From the NCBI GenBank assembly GCA_036514635.1, contig DATBWU010000279.1, positions 1 through 13,857 of the forward strand: DNA of 13,857 nt. Reading direction: 5' to 3'. The notes under the pieces were generated by a model. It was given only the letters and a program-made list of their open reading frames with translations, did no database searches and had not been told where the DNA came from. The translations under genes and the position numbers were made by a program. This DNA comes from DASSFZ01 sp036514635. Its GTDB lineage: Bacteria > Chloroflexota > Anaerolineae > Fen-1058. This document shows, one piece after another, positions 1 through 8,025 of the stretch; within the stretch, counting starts at the first letter, position 1, and every line of letters starts with the position of its first letter.

Positions 1-2256
1 GATGACCGGGGCGACCTGCAAACCATCGTAGCCCGGCCGGATGCCCAGGATCCACTGCGTGATGGCGACATAGTTCCAGGCGGCGGCGCCTGTCAACCAG
101 GAATTCTTGGCCTCGCCATAGGACGGGGCATCCCGGCCGGCGATCATCTGCGCGTAAACATACGGCTCGCACTTATGCAGGTCGCTGAGTTCCTCGCGCG
201 CCGACGGATTGATGCGCAGGTAGTAATCGTGCGCCCGGTCCCCTCGCCCGACCATCGTTTCGGCGATCATGATCCACGGGTTGGTGTGGCAGAAAATGCC
301 CGCGTTCTCCTTGTAGCCGGGCGGGTAAGACGAAATCTCGCCCAGATGTAGATAATAGCGTGAGTAGGCCGGCTGCTGCAAGATGATGCCGTGCGGGGTC
401 GCCAGGGTCTCGCGCACCGAGGCCAGGGCCTTCTCCGCGCAGCCATCGTCCAGCCCAATCCCGGCCATAATGCAGATGCCTTGCGGCTCGATGAAGATTT
501 GGCCTTCGTCGCGCTCACGCGATCCGACTTTGTCGCCGAAGGCGTCGTATGCGCGCACGAACCAGTCGCCGTCCCAGCCGTGTTCCTTCACGCTCGCCGT
601 CATGCGCTCGGCTGCGGCCAGATATTGGCGGGCCTCCTCTTCCGATTGGTGGTGCTGCGCAATGTCTGCCAGTTCCTTCGCTGCCAGCACAAACAGGCCG
701 GCGATGAAAACCGACTCGGCCACGCCGCTCTCGCGGTTCGTCGTTGTCTGGAACGATTCGCCCGGCTCTTCCGAGAAGCAATTCAAGTTCAGGCAGTCGT
801 TCCAGTCGGCGCGGCCAATCAGCGGCAGCCCGTGAGGGCCGAGGCGCTCCAGGGTGTAGCGCAGGCTGCGCTGCAAGTGCTCGTACAGCGGTTGCTTGGA
901 GCCGGGCTTGTTATCGTACGGAACCGGCTCGCTCAAGATGCTCCAATCGCCGGTTTCTTTCAGGTAGGCCGACACGGCCAGGATCAACCACAGGGGATCG
1001 TCGTTGAAGTTGCCGCCGATGTCGTTGTTGCCGCGCTTGGTCAGCGGCTGATACTGGTGGTACGCGCCGCCGGTCTCCATTTGTGTCGCGGCGGTATCGA
1101 GGATGCGCTCTCTCGCGCGCGCAGGCACCATGTGCACGAAGCCGAGCAGGTCTTGATTCGAATCGCGGAAGCCCATGCCGCGCCCGATGCCCGACTCGAA
1201 ATACGACGCCGAGCGCGACAGGTTGAACGTGACCATGCATTGATAGGCGTTCCAGATGTTGACCATGCGGTTGGTGTGCACGTCGGGCGTGTTCACTTGC
1301 ATGACGCTCAACAGCCCGTCCCAGTAGTCACGCAGCGCGTCGAACGCGGCATCGACCGTGGACTTTTCCAGATACTTGCCGATGGTGGGTCGGACAGTTT
1401 GTTTGTTGATCGTCTGCGAGTCCGGCGGATCGAATTTCTGGTCGCGCAGGTTCTCGTGATAGCCCAACACGAAAACGACGTGGCGCGTCTCGCCGGGTGC
1501 GAGCGTCAACTTGACGTGATGCGACCCGATCGGCTGCCAGCCGTGCGCGACCGAGTTGGTGGATTCGCCGCGCGCGACGGCCAGCGGCTCGTCCCAGCCG
1601 CGATACGGCCCCAGGAACGCCTCGCGCTGCGTGTCGAACCCGGCCAGCGGCTCGGAGCAGGCGAAGTAAGCGAAGTGATTGCGCCGCTCGCGGTACTCGG
1701 TCTTGTGGTAGATGACGCCGTCTTCTATCTCGACCTGGCCGGTGCTGAAGTTACGCTGATAGTTCGTCGCGTCGTCCCAGGCTTCCCACAGGCAGAACTC
1801 GATGCTGGAGAAAATGGAGAGGTGCGCGGCGGACTCACGGTGATTGGTCAACTGGAGATTCCAGATTTCGAGATTCTCGCCGAGCGGGACGAAGTAAGTC
1901 GTATGTGCCTCGATGCCCTTGAAGGTCGAGCCGATGATGGTGTAGCCCAGGCCGTGGCGGCAGGTGTAGTTCTCCACCTCGCGGCGGATCGGCTGCCAGG
2001 AGGGCGACCAGAACTCGGCGCTATCGTTATCGCGCAGGTAAATGTAACGACCGCCGATGTCGAGTGGCGCGTTGTTGAGTCGATAGCGCGTGAGCCGGCG
2101 CAGGCGGGCGTCTCGATAAAACGAGTAGCCGCCGGCGGTGTTGGAAATGATGCCGAAGTAGTTCTCGCTGCCCAGGTAATTGATCCAGGGCAGGGGGGTG
2201 TCGGGCTGCGAGATGACGTACTCGCGGTGTGGATCGTCGAAGTATCCGTAGCGCAT
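1..2256 (-). CDS. Cellobiose phosphorylase (GH94), C-terminus beyond window
   Basis: Cytoplasmic enzyme that splits cellobiose with phosphate into alpha-D-glucose 1-phosphate and D-glucose, saving ATP compared with hydrolysis. I translated the minus strand from the ATG at 2256-2254. It stays open for 752 codons to the window edge; the family is about 810 residues, so roughly 60 are missing. The start MRYGYFDDPHREYVI is typical of cellobiose phosphorylases. Further family blocks are INYLG (25-29), SNTAGGYSFY (38-47), QRNFSTG (167-173), HKTEYRERRNH (184-194), SYFESGIGRGMGFRDSNQD (351-369) and GRADWNDCLNLNCF (481-494). D487 in WND is the expected catalytic acid, by analogy with Asp490 of the Cellvibrio gilvus enzyme. 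There is no signal peptide, as expected. The gene begins 8 bp after the leaderless binding protein, so it is probably cotranscribed. Cellodextrin or other GH94 specificity is less likely, because the match to cellobiose phosphorylase runs along the whole length. Confidence 0.95.
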   Translation of the reverse strand, partial: MRYGYFDDPHREYVISQPDTPLPWINYLGSENYFGIISNTAGGYSFYRDARLRRLTRYRLNNAPLDIGGRYIYLRDNDSAEFWSPSWQPIRREVENYTCRHGLGYTIIGSTFKGIEAHTTYFVPLGENLEIWNLQLTNHRESAAHLSIFSSIEFCLWEAWDDATNYQRNFSTGQVEIEDGVIYHKTEYRERRNHFAYFACSEPLAGFDTQREAFLGPYRGWDEPLAVARGESTNSVAHGWQPIGSHHVKLTLAPGETRHVVFVLGYHENLRDQKFDPPDSQTINKQTVRPTIGKYLEKSTVDAAFDALRDYWDGLLSVMQVNTPDVHTNRMVNIWNAYQCMVTFNLSRSASYFESGIGRGMGFRDSNQDLLGFVHMVPARARERILDTAATQMETGGAYHQYQPLTKRGNNDIGGNFNDDPLWLILAVSAYLKETGDWSILSEPVPYDNKPGSKQPLYEHLQRSLRYTLERLGPHGLPLIGRADWNDCLNLNCFSEEPGESFQTTTNRESGVAESVFIAGLFVLAAKELADIAQHHQSEEEARQYLAAAERMTASVKEHGWDGDWFVRAYDAFGDKVGSRERDEGQIFIEPQGICIMAGIGLDDGCAEKALASVRETLATPHGIILQQPAYSRYYLHLGEISSYPPGYKENAGIFCHTNPWIMIAETMVGRGDRAHDYYLRINPSAREELSDLHKCEPYVYAQMIAGRDAPSYGEAKNSWLTGAAAWNYVAITQWILGIRPGYDGLQVAPVI

Positions 2257-2264
2257 GGGTCTAC

Positions 2265-3455
2265 CTATTCTTGACGGAGTGTGATGTTCAACCGCTCGGC
2301 CAGCAAGTCGAGGTTCTGGTGCATCAGTGCATCGAGATCGAGCTTCGGTGCGGCCAGGACGTCGGCCCACAATTGTGTGAGTGCAACGCCCAGGCGATCT
2401 TCGACCAGCCCCCACCGCCGCATGGTCGGGAATGATCGCCCGGCCTGCATCGCGCGCACCATGATCTGGATGGCCGGGTCATCGGTGATGGCCGGATCGG
2501 TCATCGCGTCGACGCGCACCGGCAAGAGGCCGATCAGCGGGTTGTACTTGATCTGCACCGATCGCCGGGTCAAAAAGTGGATGAGCTTGAGCGCGTCGCT
2601 CGGGCGGCGCGAGTGTCTCCAGATCGCCAGATTCGATCCACCGACGAACGGGATGCCCGGTGGGATTGCCATGCCCCAGCTGGCCACCTGATCGGGCGTC
2701 GTGCGCCGATAGAGGAGGAAGGTCCACGATCCGCTGATCGTCGCGGCCGCCTGGCCCGTGGTGAACAGGCTATCGGCCAGGCCGCTTTCCTGGTGGCGTG
2801 CGGCCGGCGCGAGCCATTGATGCAGGTCATAATAGGCGCGGATGCCGGTGCGGGCTTCCGGCTGATCGAACAGGACACGCGTGCCGTCCTCGCTGATGAA
2901 ATCACCGCCCGCGCCCCATATCCACGATGCGACCGCGTGTAACGTGATGTGCGTGAAGCGCGTCGGCACGCCCCACGGCGCAGTGACGCCGCCGGCTTGC
3001 AACCGGGCGAGTGTGCGCTTCAAGTCCTCGTGCGTCTGGAAGGCTGTCGCTTCCTCGATGCCGGCTCCTTCCAGCCAATCGCGCCGGTAGTAGATCAAGC
3101 GCGTATCGGCCAGCCAGGGGATGGCCCAGACTTCGGGGTTGCCGACGACCGTGCAGGTGCTCCAGATGGCGGGCAGAAAGGCGCCGGGGCCGCCGAACGA
3201 ATTGACTTCGCCCGGCTGAAAGGGGTGCAGCGCACCTGTGGCGACCAGGTTGCTGAGCCATGTCGTGCCGACTTCGGAGATGTCCGGCCCGCTGCCGTAC
3301 AGCGCCATTTTGACGATGTCGATCCACGCAGTTTCCCACGGCAAGATGGTGAGTCGCACGTGGATGCGTGTTTCCTTCTCAAACTGGTCCAGCATGGCCT
3401 GGACATCAGTCATGGAAGGACCCCCGCGCGCCATCATGGTGAATTCGAGAGGCAT
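2265..3455 (-). CDS. Family 1 solute-binding protein without signal peptide
   Basis: A 396-residue protein with the fold signature of CUT1 sugar-binding proteins: a beta strand, then MLDQFEKETRIHVRL (16-30), ALYGSGPDISEVGTTWL (51-67), and a central IWGAGGDFI and SGSWTFLLY. The N-terminus (MPLEFTMMARGG) goes straight into the mature domain, with no hydrophobic segment and no lipobox. An in-frame TAA lies 11 codons upstream of the ATG, and no start codon in between could add a leader. Later Met codons at 7, 8 and 15 would only shorten it. The protein should therefore stay in the cytoplasm unless the leader was lost. It follows a 139-bp gap with a double palindrome and is 8 bp from the cellobiose phosphorylase gene. 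It may be a cytoplasmic sugar-sensing protein or a decayed transporter component; the family call is firm, the role is not. Confidence 0.85.
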   Translation of the reverse strand: MPLEFTMMARGGPSMTDVQAMLDQFEKETRIHVRLTILPWETAWIDIVKMALYGSGPDISEVGTTWLSNLVATGALHPFQPGEVNSFGGPGAFLPAIWSTCTVVGNPEVWAIPWLADTRLIYYRRDWLEGAGIEEATAFQTHEDLKRTLARLQAGGVTAPWGVPTRFTHITLHAVASWIWGAGGDFISEDGTRVLFDQPEARTGIRAYYDLHQWLAPAARHQESGLADSLFTTGQAAATISGSWTFLLYRRTTPDQVASWGMAIPPGIPFVGGSNLAIWRHSRRPSDALKLIHFLTRRSVQIKYNPLIGLLPVRVDAMTDPAITDDPAIQIMVRAMQAGRSFPTMRRWGLVEDRLGVALTQLWADVLAAPKLDLDALMHQNLDLLAERLNITLRQE

Positions 3456-3502
3456 GGTCAGACTCTTTATAGCGGTTTCCCTATTGATTTACGGCGACTG
3501 CT

Positions 3503-3542
3503 CGGCGGCAGTTGGACTGCCGCCGCAGTCCAACTGCGGCGG
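3503..3542. repeat. Double overlapping palindrome in the 139-bp intergenic gap
   Basis: Two perfect 23-bp hairpin sequences overlap by 6 bp: 3503-3525 (10-bp arms around TGG) and 3520-3542 (10-bp arms around CCA). Their CAGT/ACTG cores are mutually complementary, so a single larger hairpin can also form from 3508-3520 with 3525-3537 (13 bp, 4-nt loop). No T-run follows on the transcribed strand, so it is not a standard intrinsic terminator. It lies between the PIG-V-like gene (stop at 3595) and the leaderless binding protein (start 3455). It may be a REP-like repeat, an mRNA processing or stabilising element, or a protein-binding site. Confidence 0.8.
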
Positions 3543-3594
3543 GAGCTGCATGACATTCGCAAACCCAAGCGGAATTCGCTCTAGGGGCGGCATC

Positions 3595-4842
3595 TCAGCC
3601 GACCCACATGTCGAATGCGAACAAGGCCGCCAACATCCCCATGAGCAGCACGCTCGCAGTCGTCCAGGCACGGTCGAAGGCCGGATGCCGGCCCAGGTGG
3701 CTCAGATACACGAACACCGGCGGCACGGCCAGCAGGTAGCGATGCATCCCCTGCGCCGGGCCGCTCGTCATCGACAGGATGATCACCGCCAGTCCGAACC
3801 ACGCCAGCTCCGGATACCGTCGCCGCAGGGACAGGCACGCGACAAATCCCAGCACGATCGCGCCGAACTCGATCGCGTAATAGACTGCCGTTTGTGAGTT
3901 GGCGCCGGACAGTGATCGCAGCCCGGCGGCCCAGTTGTTGAACGAGACGTTGAATGCGAACAGCCCGCGCCCGAAGAAGTTGTCTTCGATCAGGCTGAAG
4001 GCCGCGCCCCACCAGGAGAGTTTCCAGACGATGAAAGCGATCAGGGGCGCAAAACCGATCAGGCCATTGCGCAGCGTGCGCCACGGGAAGCGCTGCGTGA
4101 TGATCTGCTTCCACTCCATATCGAGGTCCGTCCACTCGCCGGTGCGTAACCAGGTGATTGCCAGTGGGATCACCAGCGCGACGCCGACGGCGCGCGTCCA
4201 CGTGGCGAAGACGGCCAGCAGCGCCGCCCAACCGCGATGATTGCGGCGCATCAACGCCAGGCTGGTGAACGCCAGCCCGACGAACAAGCCCTCGGTGTAC
4301 ACCTGCACCAGGAAGAAGCCGGTCGGGAAAATGATCAGATAGAATGCCGCACGGATGCCGCCCGCGTCGGACAATTCGTCGCGGGTCATGTCGTACAAGG
4401 CCAACATCGCCGCTAACGCGCCGAGCGCCGAGACGATCACGGCGGCCAGCGTCGAGGTCGCAATCGGCGAGAGACCCAGGATGCTCAGCGGCAGGGCCAC
4501 CAGCCGCACCGTGTAGGAATACATGGGGAAGAAGGCGTAGTTCAGGGACAATGTTGTGCCGAGTACGCTGATCGACCGCACCTGTGGATCGTCGTAGCCG
4601 AGCGTCGCGATCGACAGGTAGAACTCGGAGTCCCACGAGACTTGCGCATTTAGAAATGGATCGAGCAGGTATGGCTGATCGTCCTGGCTGGTAGGCCGCG
4701 TCTCGCGAGGCGTCCAGGACAGGACGTTATCGGGCTTGCTGATTGTGTAGCGAGCAGGGACGATGGCCTGATAGCCGAGCACGATGACGACCCAGGCAAT
4801 CCAGATGAAAACGATCGCGCGAATGGATGAGTTGCGTAGCAT
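3595..4842 (-). CDS. PIG-V-like multi-pass membrane glycosyltransferase
   Basis: A 415-residue integral membrane protein with about eight to ten hydrophobic segments, the first at 9-29. After it comes an extracytoplasmic loop with NAQVSWDSEFYLSIATLGYD (65-84). The WDSxxY motif resembles that of GPI mannosyltransferase 2 (PIG-V, Mannosyl_trans2) and of bacterial GT-C enzymes, where an acidic residue in this loop is catalytic; D71 is the candidate here. FPTGFFLVQVYTEGLFVG (172-189) and HRYLLAVPP (367-375) also fit the family. Such enzymes transfer sugar from a polyprenyl-phosphate donor on the outer face of the membrane. The open frame extends upstream to 5268, but that part is the permease gene read in another frame. 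I take the ATG at 4842, 8 bp after the permease stop. The acceptor is unknown, and a glycosyltransferase is unexpected in a catabolic operon. Confidence 0.75.
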   Translation of the reverse strand: MLRNSSIRAIVFIWIAWVVIVLGYQAIVPARYTISKPDNVLSWTPRETRPTSQDDQPYLLDPFLNAQVSWDSEFYLSIATLGYDDPQVRSISVLGTTLSLNYAFFPMYSYTVRLVALPLSILGLSPIATSTLAAVIVSALGALAAMLALYDMTRDELSDAGGIRAAFYLIIFPTGFFLVQVYTEGLFVGLAFTSLALMRRNHRGWAALLAVFATWTRAVGVALVIPLAITWLRTGEWTDLDMEWKQIITQRFPWRTLRNGLIGFAPLIAFIVWKLSWWGAAFSLIEDNFFGRGLFAFNVSFNNWAAGLRSLSGANSQTAVYYAIEFGAIVLGFVACLSLRRRYPELAWFGLAVIILSMTSGPAQGMHRYLLAVPPVFVYLSHLGRHPAFDRAWTTASVLLMGMLAALFAFDMWVG

Positions 4843-4850
4843 AGCTGGAG

Positions 4851-5909
4851 TTACTTCTCCAAACCGGTGACGCGCACGCCGTGCATGAAAATGCGCTGCG
4901 CCAGGAACAGCACGATCACCGGCACGGCCATTAGCATCAGCGCACTGCCCTGCAGCATGTTGGGCGGCGGGAAGAAGCTCTGATAGTTCTGCACGGCGAA
5001 CGACAGGGTGTATAAATCCGTATTGGTGCCCAGGTACAGGGCCGCCATGCGTGTCTCGTTCCACATGTAAAAGAATTGGAGCAGGGCGATGGTGACGACG
5101 ACCGGGATCGACTGCGGCAGGATAATGTACGTCAGAATGCGCAGCGGGCCGGCCCCGTCGAGCATCGCCGCTTCGTCGAGGTCTTTCGGGATGCTCCTGA
5201 AGTTCTGCCGCAACAGAAAGATGAAGACGGCACTGCCGAACAGGTGCGGCAGGATCAGCGGCAGCCACGACCCCAGCGCGCCCAACCTCACAAAGATGAA
5301 ATAGGACGGAATGAGCGTGATCTTCTCGGGGATCATGATCGTCGCGATCATGATGATAAAGAGCACGTCGCCGCCGGGGATGCGGAAGCGCGAGAAGCCA
5401 TACGCCACGGCGATCGATGCTATCAGCACGCCGGCCATGCTGATCAGCGTCAGCAGCGCGGTGTTGCGCAGCAGGCGCGGATAGTCGGTCACGTCCCAGA
5501 TGGTCGCGAAGTTTGTGAGCGTGAAGTAAGGCCGGTACACACCCTCGAGCGCGCGCCAGTTGCCCACCCAGCGAATCAAGCCCGCCTCGGGGTTCGCGGG
5601 ATCAACGAACTCGCTCTCTTGGCGATAGCGGTTGACGAGTGCCCATTCTTTCACTCCCTGATCGGTGGGCACCTGGTAGATCGGATACTCCCGCCCCTGG
5701 TAGGTGAAGGTGACGCGCCGCGCGGGCCAGATCGGCGAGTTCACATCCTGGAACTGCTCGTCTTCTTTGATGGCCGTGGTCAGCATGTAGACCATGGGGA
5801 ACAAGAACGCGACCAGCAGTATGAACGCGAGCAGGTTGGTCAGCGCCGTTCCGCTGAAGTCCCACAGCTTCAGGCTCAAGGTTGAAGTGGATGAAAACCT
5901 GGTTCTCAT
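4851..5909 (-). CDS. CUT1 sugar ABC permease, MalG type, second copy
   Basis: Inner-membrane permease subunit of a carbohydrate ABC importer, 352 residues from the ATG at 5909. Transmembrane segments lie at about 23-46, 150-171, 182-206, 213-233, 268-283 and 321-341. The cytoplasmic EAA loop, which docks the ATPase, reads DEAAMLDGAGPLRI (245-258). The C-terminal GVRVTGLEK is typical of MalG-type subunits. The first periplasmic loop is unusually long (about 47-149) and carries a block also present in the permease at 9762-10841. The frame is open to a TTG at 5930, which lies at the edge of a palindrome. Neither start has a clear Shine-Dalgarno sequence, and I prefer the ATG. It pairs with the MalF-type gene just upstream. 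Family certain; substrate inferred from the operon. Confidence 0.93.
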   Translation of the reverse strand: MRTRFSSTSTLSLKLWDFSGTALTNLLAFILLVAFLFPMVYMLTTAIKEDEQFQDVNSPIWPARRVTFTYQGREYPIYQVPTDQGVKEWALVNRYRQESEFVDPANPEAGLIRWVGNWRALEGVYRPYFTLTNFATIWDVTDYPRLLRNTALLTLISMAGVLIASIAVAYGFSRFRIPGGDVLFIIMIATIMIPEKITLIPSYFIFVRLGALGSWLPLILPHLFGSAVFIFLLRQNFRSIPKDLDEAAMLDGAGPLRILTYIILPQSIPVVVTIALLQFFYMWNETRMAALYLGTNTDLYTLSFAVQNYQSFFPPPNMLQGSALMLMAVPVIVLFLAQRIFMHGVRVTGLEK

Positions 5910-5930
5910 AGGCGTTGTAGGGAGGCGCAA

Positions 5931-5973
5931 AAACGTAAAACGTGCGGCATCACACGTATCACGTTTTACGTTT
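5931..5973. repeat. ACGT heptad palindrome between permease genes
   Basis: Perfect 14-bp inverted repeat (5931-5944 with 5960-5973) around a 15-nt loop. ACGT cores recur at exact multiples of 7 bp: 5933, 5940, 5954, 5961 and 5968, with only the 5947 position missing. On the transcribed strand the hairpin begins 6 nt after the stop codon of the MalF-type gene and ends in five Ts. It could act as a weak terminator or an RNA-stabilising hairpin, or be a mobile-type short repeat. Confidence 0.8.
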
Positions 5974-5979
5974 CATTGA

Positions 5980-6924
5980 TCACTCTTCGTCCTCGGCGTA
6001 ATACACCCAGCGCCGCGAGGCTCGGAACAAGAAGAGCGTGACGATCAGCATCAGCCCGAAGAATACCCAGGCCAGACTGGCGGCGTACCCGAGACGGTTG
6101 TCGTTGAACATGATCTGATTGATGTAGTTATCGTAGGCCGAGAGGCTGCCGGTGAACGGGTTGCCACGATCGAGCAGCACCGCCCCGCCGAAGATGCTGA
6201 TCAAGTTGATGACCAGGCTGAAGAAGATCGCCGGCGAGATCATGGGGACGGTGATCTTCAGGAGGCGCATCAGCGGGCCGGCGCCATCGACGCGCGCCGC
6301 TTCGTGCACTTCGGATGGGATACCTTGCATCGCGCCCAGCATAATCAAGAAGCCGGGGCCGATACTCCACAAGGTGATCAAGATCTGGAAGAACTCGAAG
6401 CCGGCGGCAGTAAAAGGGCCTGGCGAGGGCGGCAAGCCCAGCGGCTCCAGGATCACGCGGTTGAGCCAGCCGGTGTTCGGGTCCAGGAAGCCGAGGACGA
6501 GCGCGAGGATGGCGGTGCCCGGCACGATACTGGGCATGAAGAACAGCGTGCGCAGCAGCGTCTTGCCGGCGAGCCGCCGGCTGTTCATCAGCGTGGCGAA
6601 GGCCAGCGCGACGATCAGTTGGATCGGCACCGACACGAGCGCAAAGCTGGCCGTGCTGAACAGCGCAACGCCGGCGACGTCGTCGGTCAGGACTTGCAGG
6701 TAATTCGCCAGCCCGACGAACTGCGTCTCTTGCGGCCTGATCATGCTGAAGTTGGTGAACGAGAGGAACAGCGAGGCCAGGATCGGCAGCAGTTTCAGCA
6801 GCAGCAGCCCGACGAGCCACGGCGTCAGAAAGGCCAGGCCGGTGCGGGCCTCGCGGCGGGCATGGGGCGACAGGCGTGCCCAGGCAGCGAATATGGGGGA
6901 GAAAGGACGGGTGAGACTCGACAT
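5980..6924 (-). CDS. CUT1 sugar ABC permease, MalF type, second copy
   Basis: Inner-membrane subunit of 314 residues that pairs with the MalG-type protein encoded next. Six hydrophobic segments lie at about 29-54, 88-112, 124-146, 178-200, 232-256 and 282-301. The EAA docking loop reads HEAARVDGAGPLMRLLKITV (207-226). The N-terminal pattern RREARTGLAFLTPWLVGLLL and the C-terminal RRWVYYA are shared with the permease at 10841-11800, so the two pairs are related, though clearly diverged. The start ATG lies 27 nt after the GH5 stop, which suggests cotranscription; no good Shine-Dalgarno sequence is visible. No secreted binding protein is encoded next to this pair, so it may use the lipoprotein at 11921-13390 or the odd protein at 2265-3455. 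Confidence 0.93.
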   Translation of the reverse strand: MSSLTRPFSPIFAAWARLSPHARREARTGLAFLTPWLVGLLLLKLLPILASLFLSFTNFSMIRPQETQFVGLANYLQVLTDDVAGVALFSTASFALVSVPIQLIVALAFATLMNSRRLAGKTLLRTLFFMPSIVPGTAILALVLGFLDPNTGWLNRVILEPLGLPPSPGPFTAAGFEFFQILITLWSIGPGFLIMLGAMQGIPSEVHEAARVDGAGPLMRLLKITVPMISPAIFFSLVINLISIFGGAVLLDRGNPFTGSLSAYDNYINQIMFNDNRLGYAASLAWVFFGLMLIVTLFLFRASRRWVYYAEDEE

Positions 6925-6951
6925 GTCATTCGATATCTATGGCGGGCCGAA

Positions 6952-7971
6952 TCAGGCGCGGCTCACGATCTGAACCAACTCGTTGCTGACGACCTGGCCG
7001 CTGGCATCGACCAGACCAAAGTCCATCGCCTTGTAGGTCCAATACGTATGATCAATGCCGGCCTCATTCAGTATATCGGTCGCATCGCGACACCAGTTGA
7101 GGCGGCTCGGCATCGGCGCGCGGTCAATCGCGCCGTACTCGCCGCAGTACACCGGCTTGCCCGTGCGGCGCGCGAAGGCGATGGCGGGCTGCACCGCCGC
7201 GCGAACCCACTCGCGATCCAGACGCACACCGACGAATCGATCGAACTGCGATTGGTAGTGGGGGTTCTGTTGCAGGAACTCGGCCAGGCCGGGACACTCG
7301 CCGGGGTAATTCACTTCGGTGTCATAGTCTTGCGCCGCAGCGAACCAGTGCGCTTTCTGATGGGTGAAGATGATCGGCTCGTAAAAGTGGAACGTGTAAA
7401 TGATGTGCTCATCCTCGAAGAGTTCCAGGTTGTCCAACTGATCGGCGGCGTTGTGGTGATTGCCGCCGACGATGATCCATCGCTTGCGGTCGATCTGGCG
7501 GATGGCGGCGATGGTGCGGCGCACCAGGTCATTCCACGGCGCACTGTCGGGCAGGAAGACCTCGTTGAGCAATTCGAAGAACAGGTAGGGGCCTTCGCTC
7601 GGGTAGCGCCGGGCGATAGCCTGCCACAGCGCCACGAAACGATCTTGCAGCGCGCGGCTGGAAAACAGCGAATTCGTATTGGGCGTGTCGAAGCTGAAGC
7701 CCGGCGCTTTGTGCAGGTCGAGCACCAGTTGCAGCCCGGCGGCCTTGCACGCGTCAAGGCAGCGATCGATGTAGGCGAAACCATCCTCTTTGTAGACGCC
7801 GGGCCGTGCGTCATCTTCCAGCATGGGGTAGTCGATCGGCAGCCGGACGTGATCGAAGCCCCAGTTGGTGACACGCTGAATGTCATCGGCGGTGATGAAC
7901 GTCTTGAAATGCTGAGGATCGTATTCGCGGAATTGGGAAAGCCAACCTCCCAGGTTTACGCCGGTTTTCAT
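6952..7971 (-). CDS. Cytoplasmic GH5 beta-glucanase, CelC-like
   Basis: Glycoside hydrolase family 5 enzyme of 339 residues that cleaves beta-glucosidic bonds with retention. It resembles Clostridium thermocellum CelC (about 343 residues, also without a leader) along its whole length, as I recall that sequence. Shared blocks are GVNLGGWLSQ (4-13), GFDHVRLPIDYP (38-49), YKEDGFAYIDRCLD (60-73), FHFYEP (194-199) and FTHQKAHW (202-209). The acid/base is E137 in FELLNEV and the nucleophile E278 in YCGEYG; R43, H87, H195, Y197 and W311 fit other active-site positions. There is no signal peptide, so it probably acts on imported oligosaccharides. GGAG lies 4 nt before the ATG. The cellobiose phosphorylase in the same gene row would take its cellobiose product. 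Activity on mixed-linkage glucan or beta-1,3 bonds is possible. Confidence 0.93.
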   Translation of the reverse strand: MKTGVNLGGWLSQFREYDPQHFKTFITADDIQRVTNWGFDHVRLPIDYPMLEDDARPGVYKEDGFAYIDRCLDACKAAGLQLVLDLHKAPGFSFDTPNTNSLFSSRALQDRFVALWQAIARRYPSEGPYLFFELLNEVFLPDSAPWNDLVRRTIAAIRQIDRKRWIIVGGNHHNAADQLDNLELFEDEHIIYTFHFYEPIIFTHQKAHWFAAAQDYDTEVNYPGECPGLAEFLQQNPHYQSQFDRFVGVRLDREWVRAAVQPAIAFARRTGKPVYCGEYGAIDRAPMPSRLNWCRDATDILNEAGIDHTYWTYKAMDFGLVDASGQVVSNELVQIVSRA

Positions 7972-8025
7972 TTGTCTCCATTACCTCGCTGAATGAGTTC
8001 GACCATCGCTCAGGTGGTCAAGGTA

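Noticed and set aside
391..2274. A 627-codon open frame on the plus strand
   Set aside because: It lies antisense to the cellobiose phosphorylase gene, whose translation matches its family along the whole length. The plus-strand product has low-complexity Arg/Val/Ala composition and no recognisable motif; it reflects GC-rich codon bias.
3466..3480. GGGAAACCGCTATAA-like sequence ahead of the leaderless binding protein as a LacI-type operator or promoter
   Set aside because: Only one half resembles a LacI-family half-site, symmetry is poor, and no matching -35 lies at a proper distance.
4843..5268. Upstream extension of the PIG-V-like frame
   Set aside because: The extension is Arg/Pro/His-rich and lies wholly within the MalG-type permease in another frame; the ATG at 4842 starts a typical membrane segment.
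5910..5930. TTG at 5930 as start of the second MalG-type permease
   Set aside because: It adds seven residues, lies at the edge of a palindrome and has no Shine-Dalgarno sequence; the ATG at 5909 is the simpler choice, though not proven.
6304..7992. A 562-codon plus-strand frame opposite the GH5 and permease genes
   Set aside because: Gln/Arg/Asp-rich composition with no domain; both opposite genes are confidently assigned.
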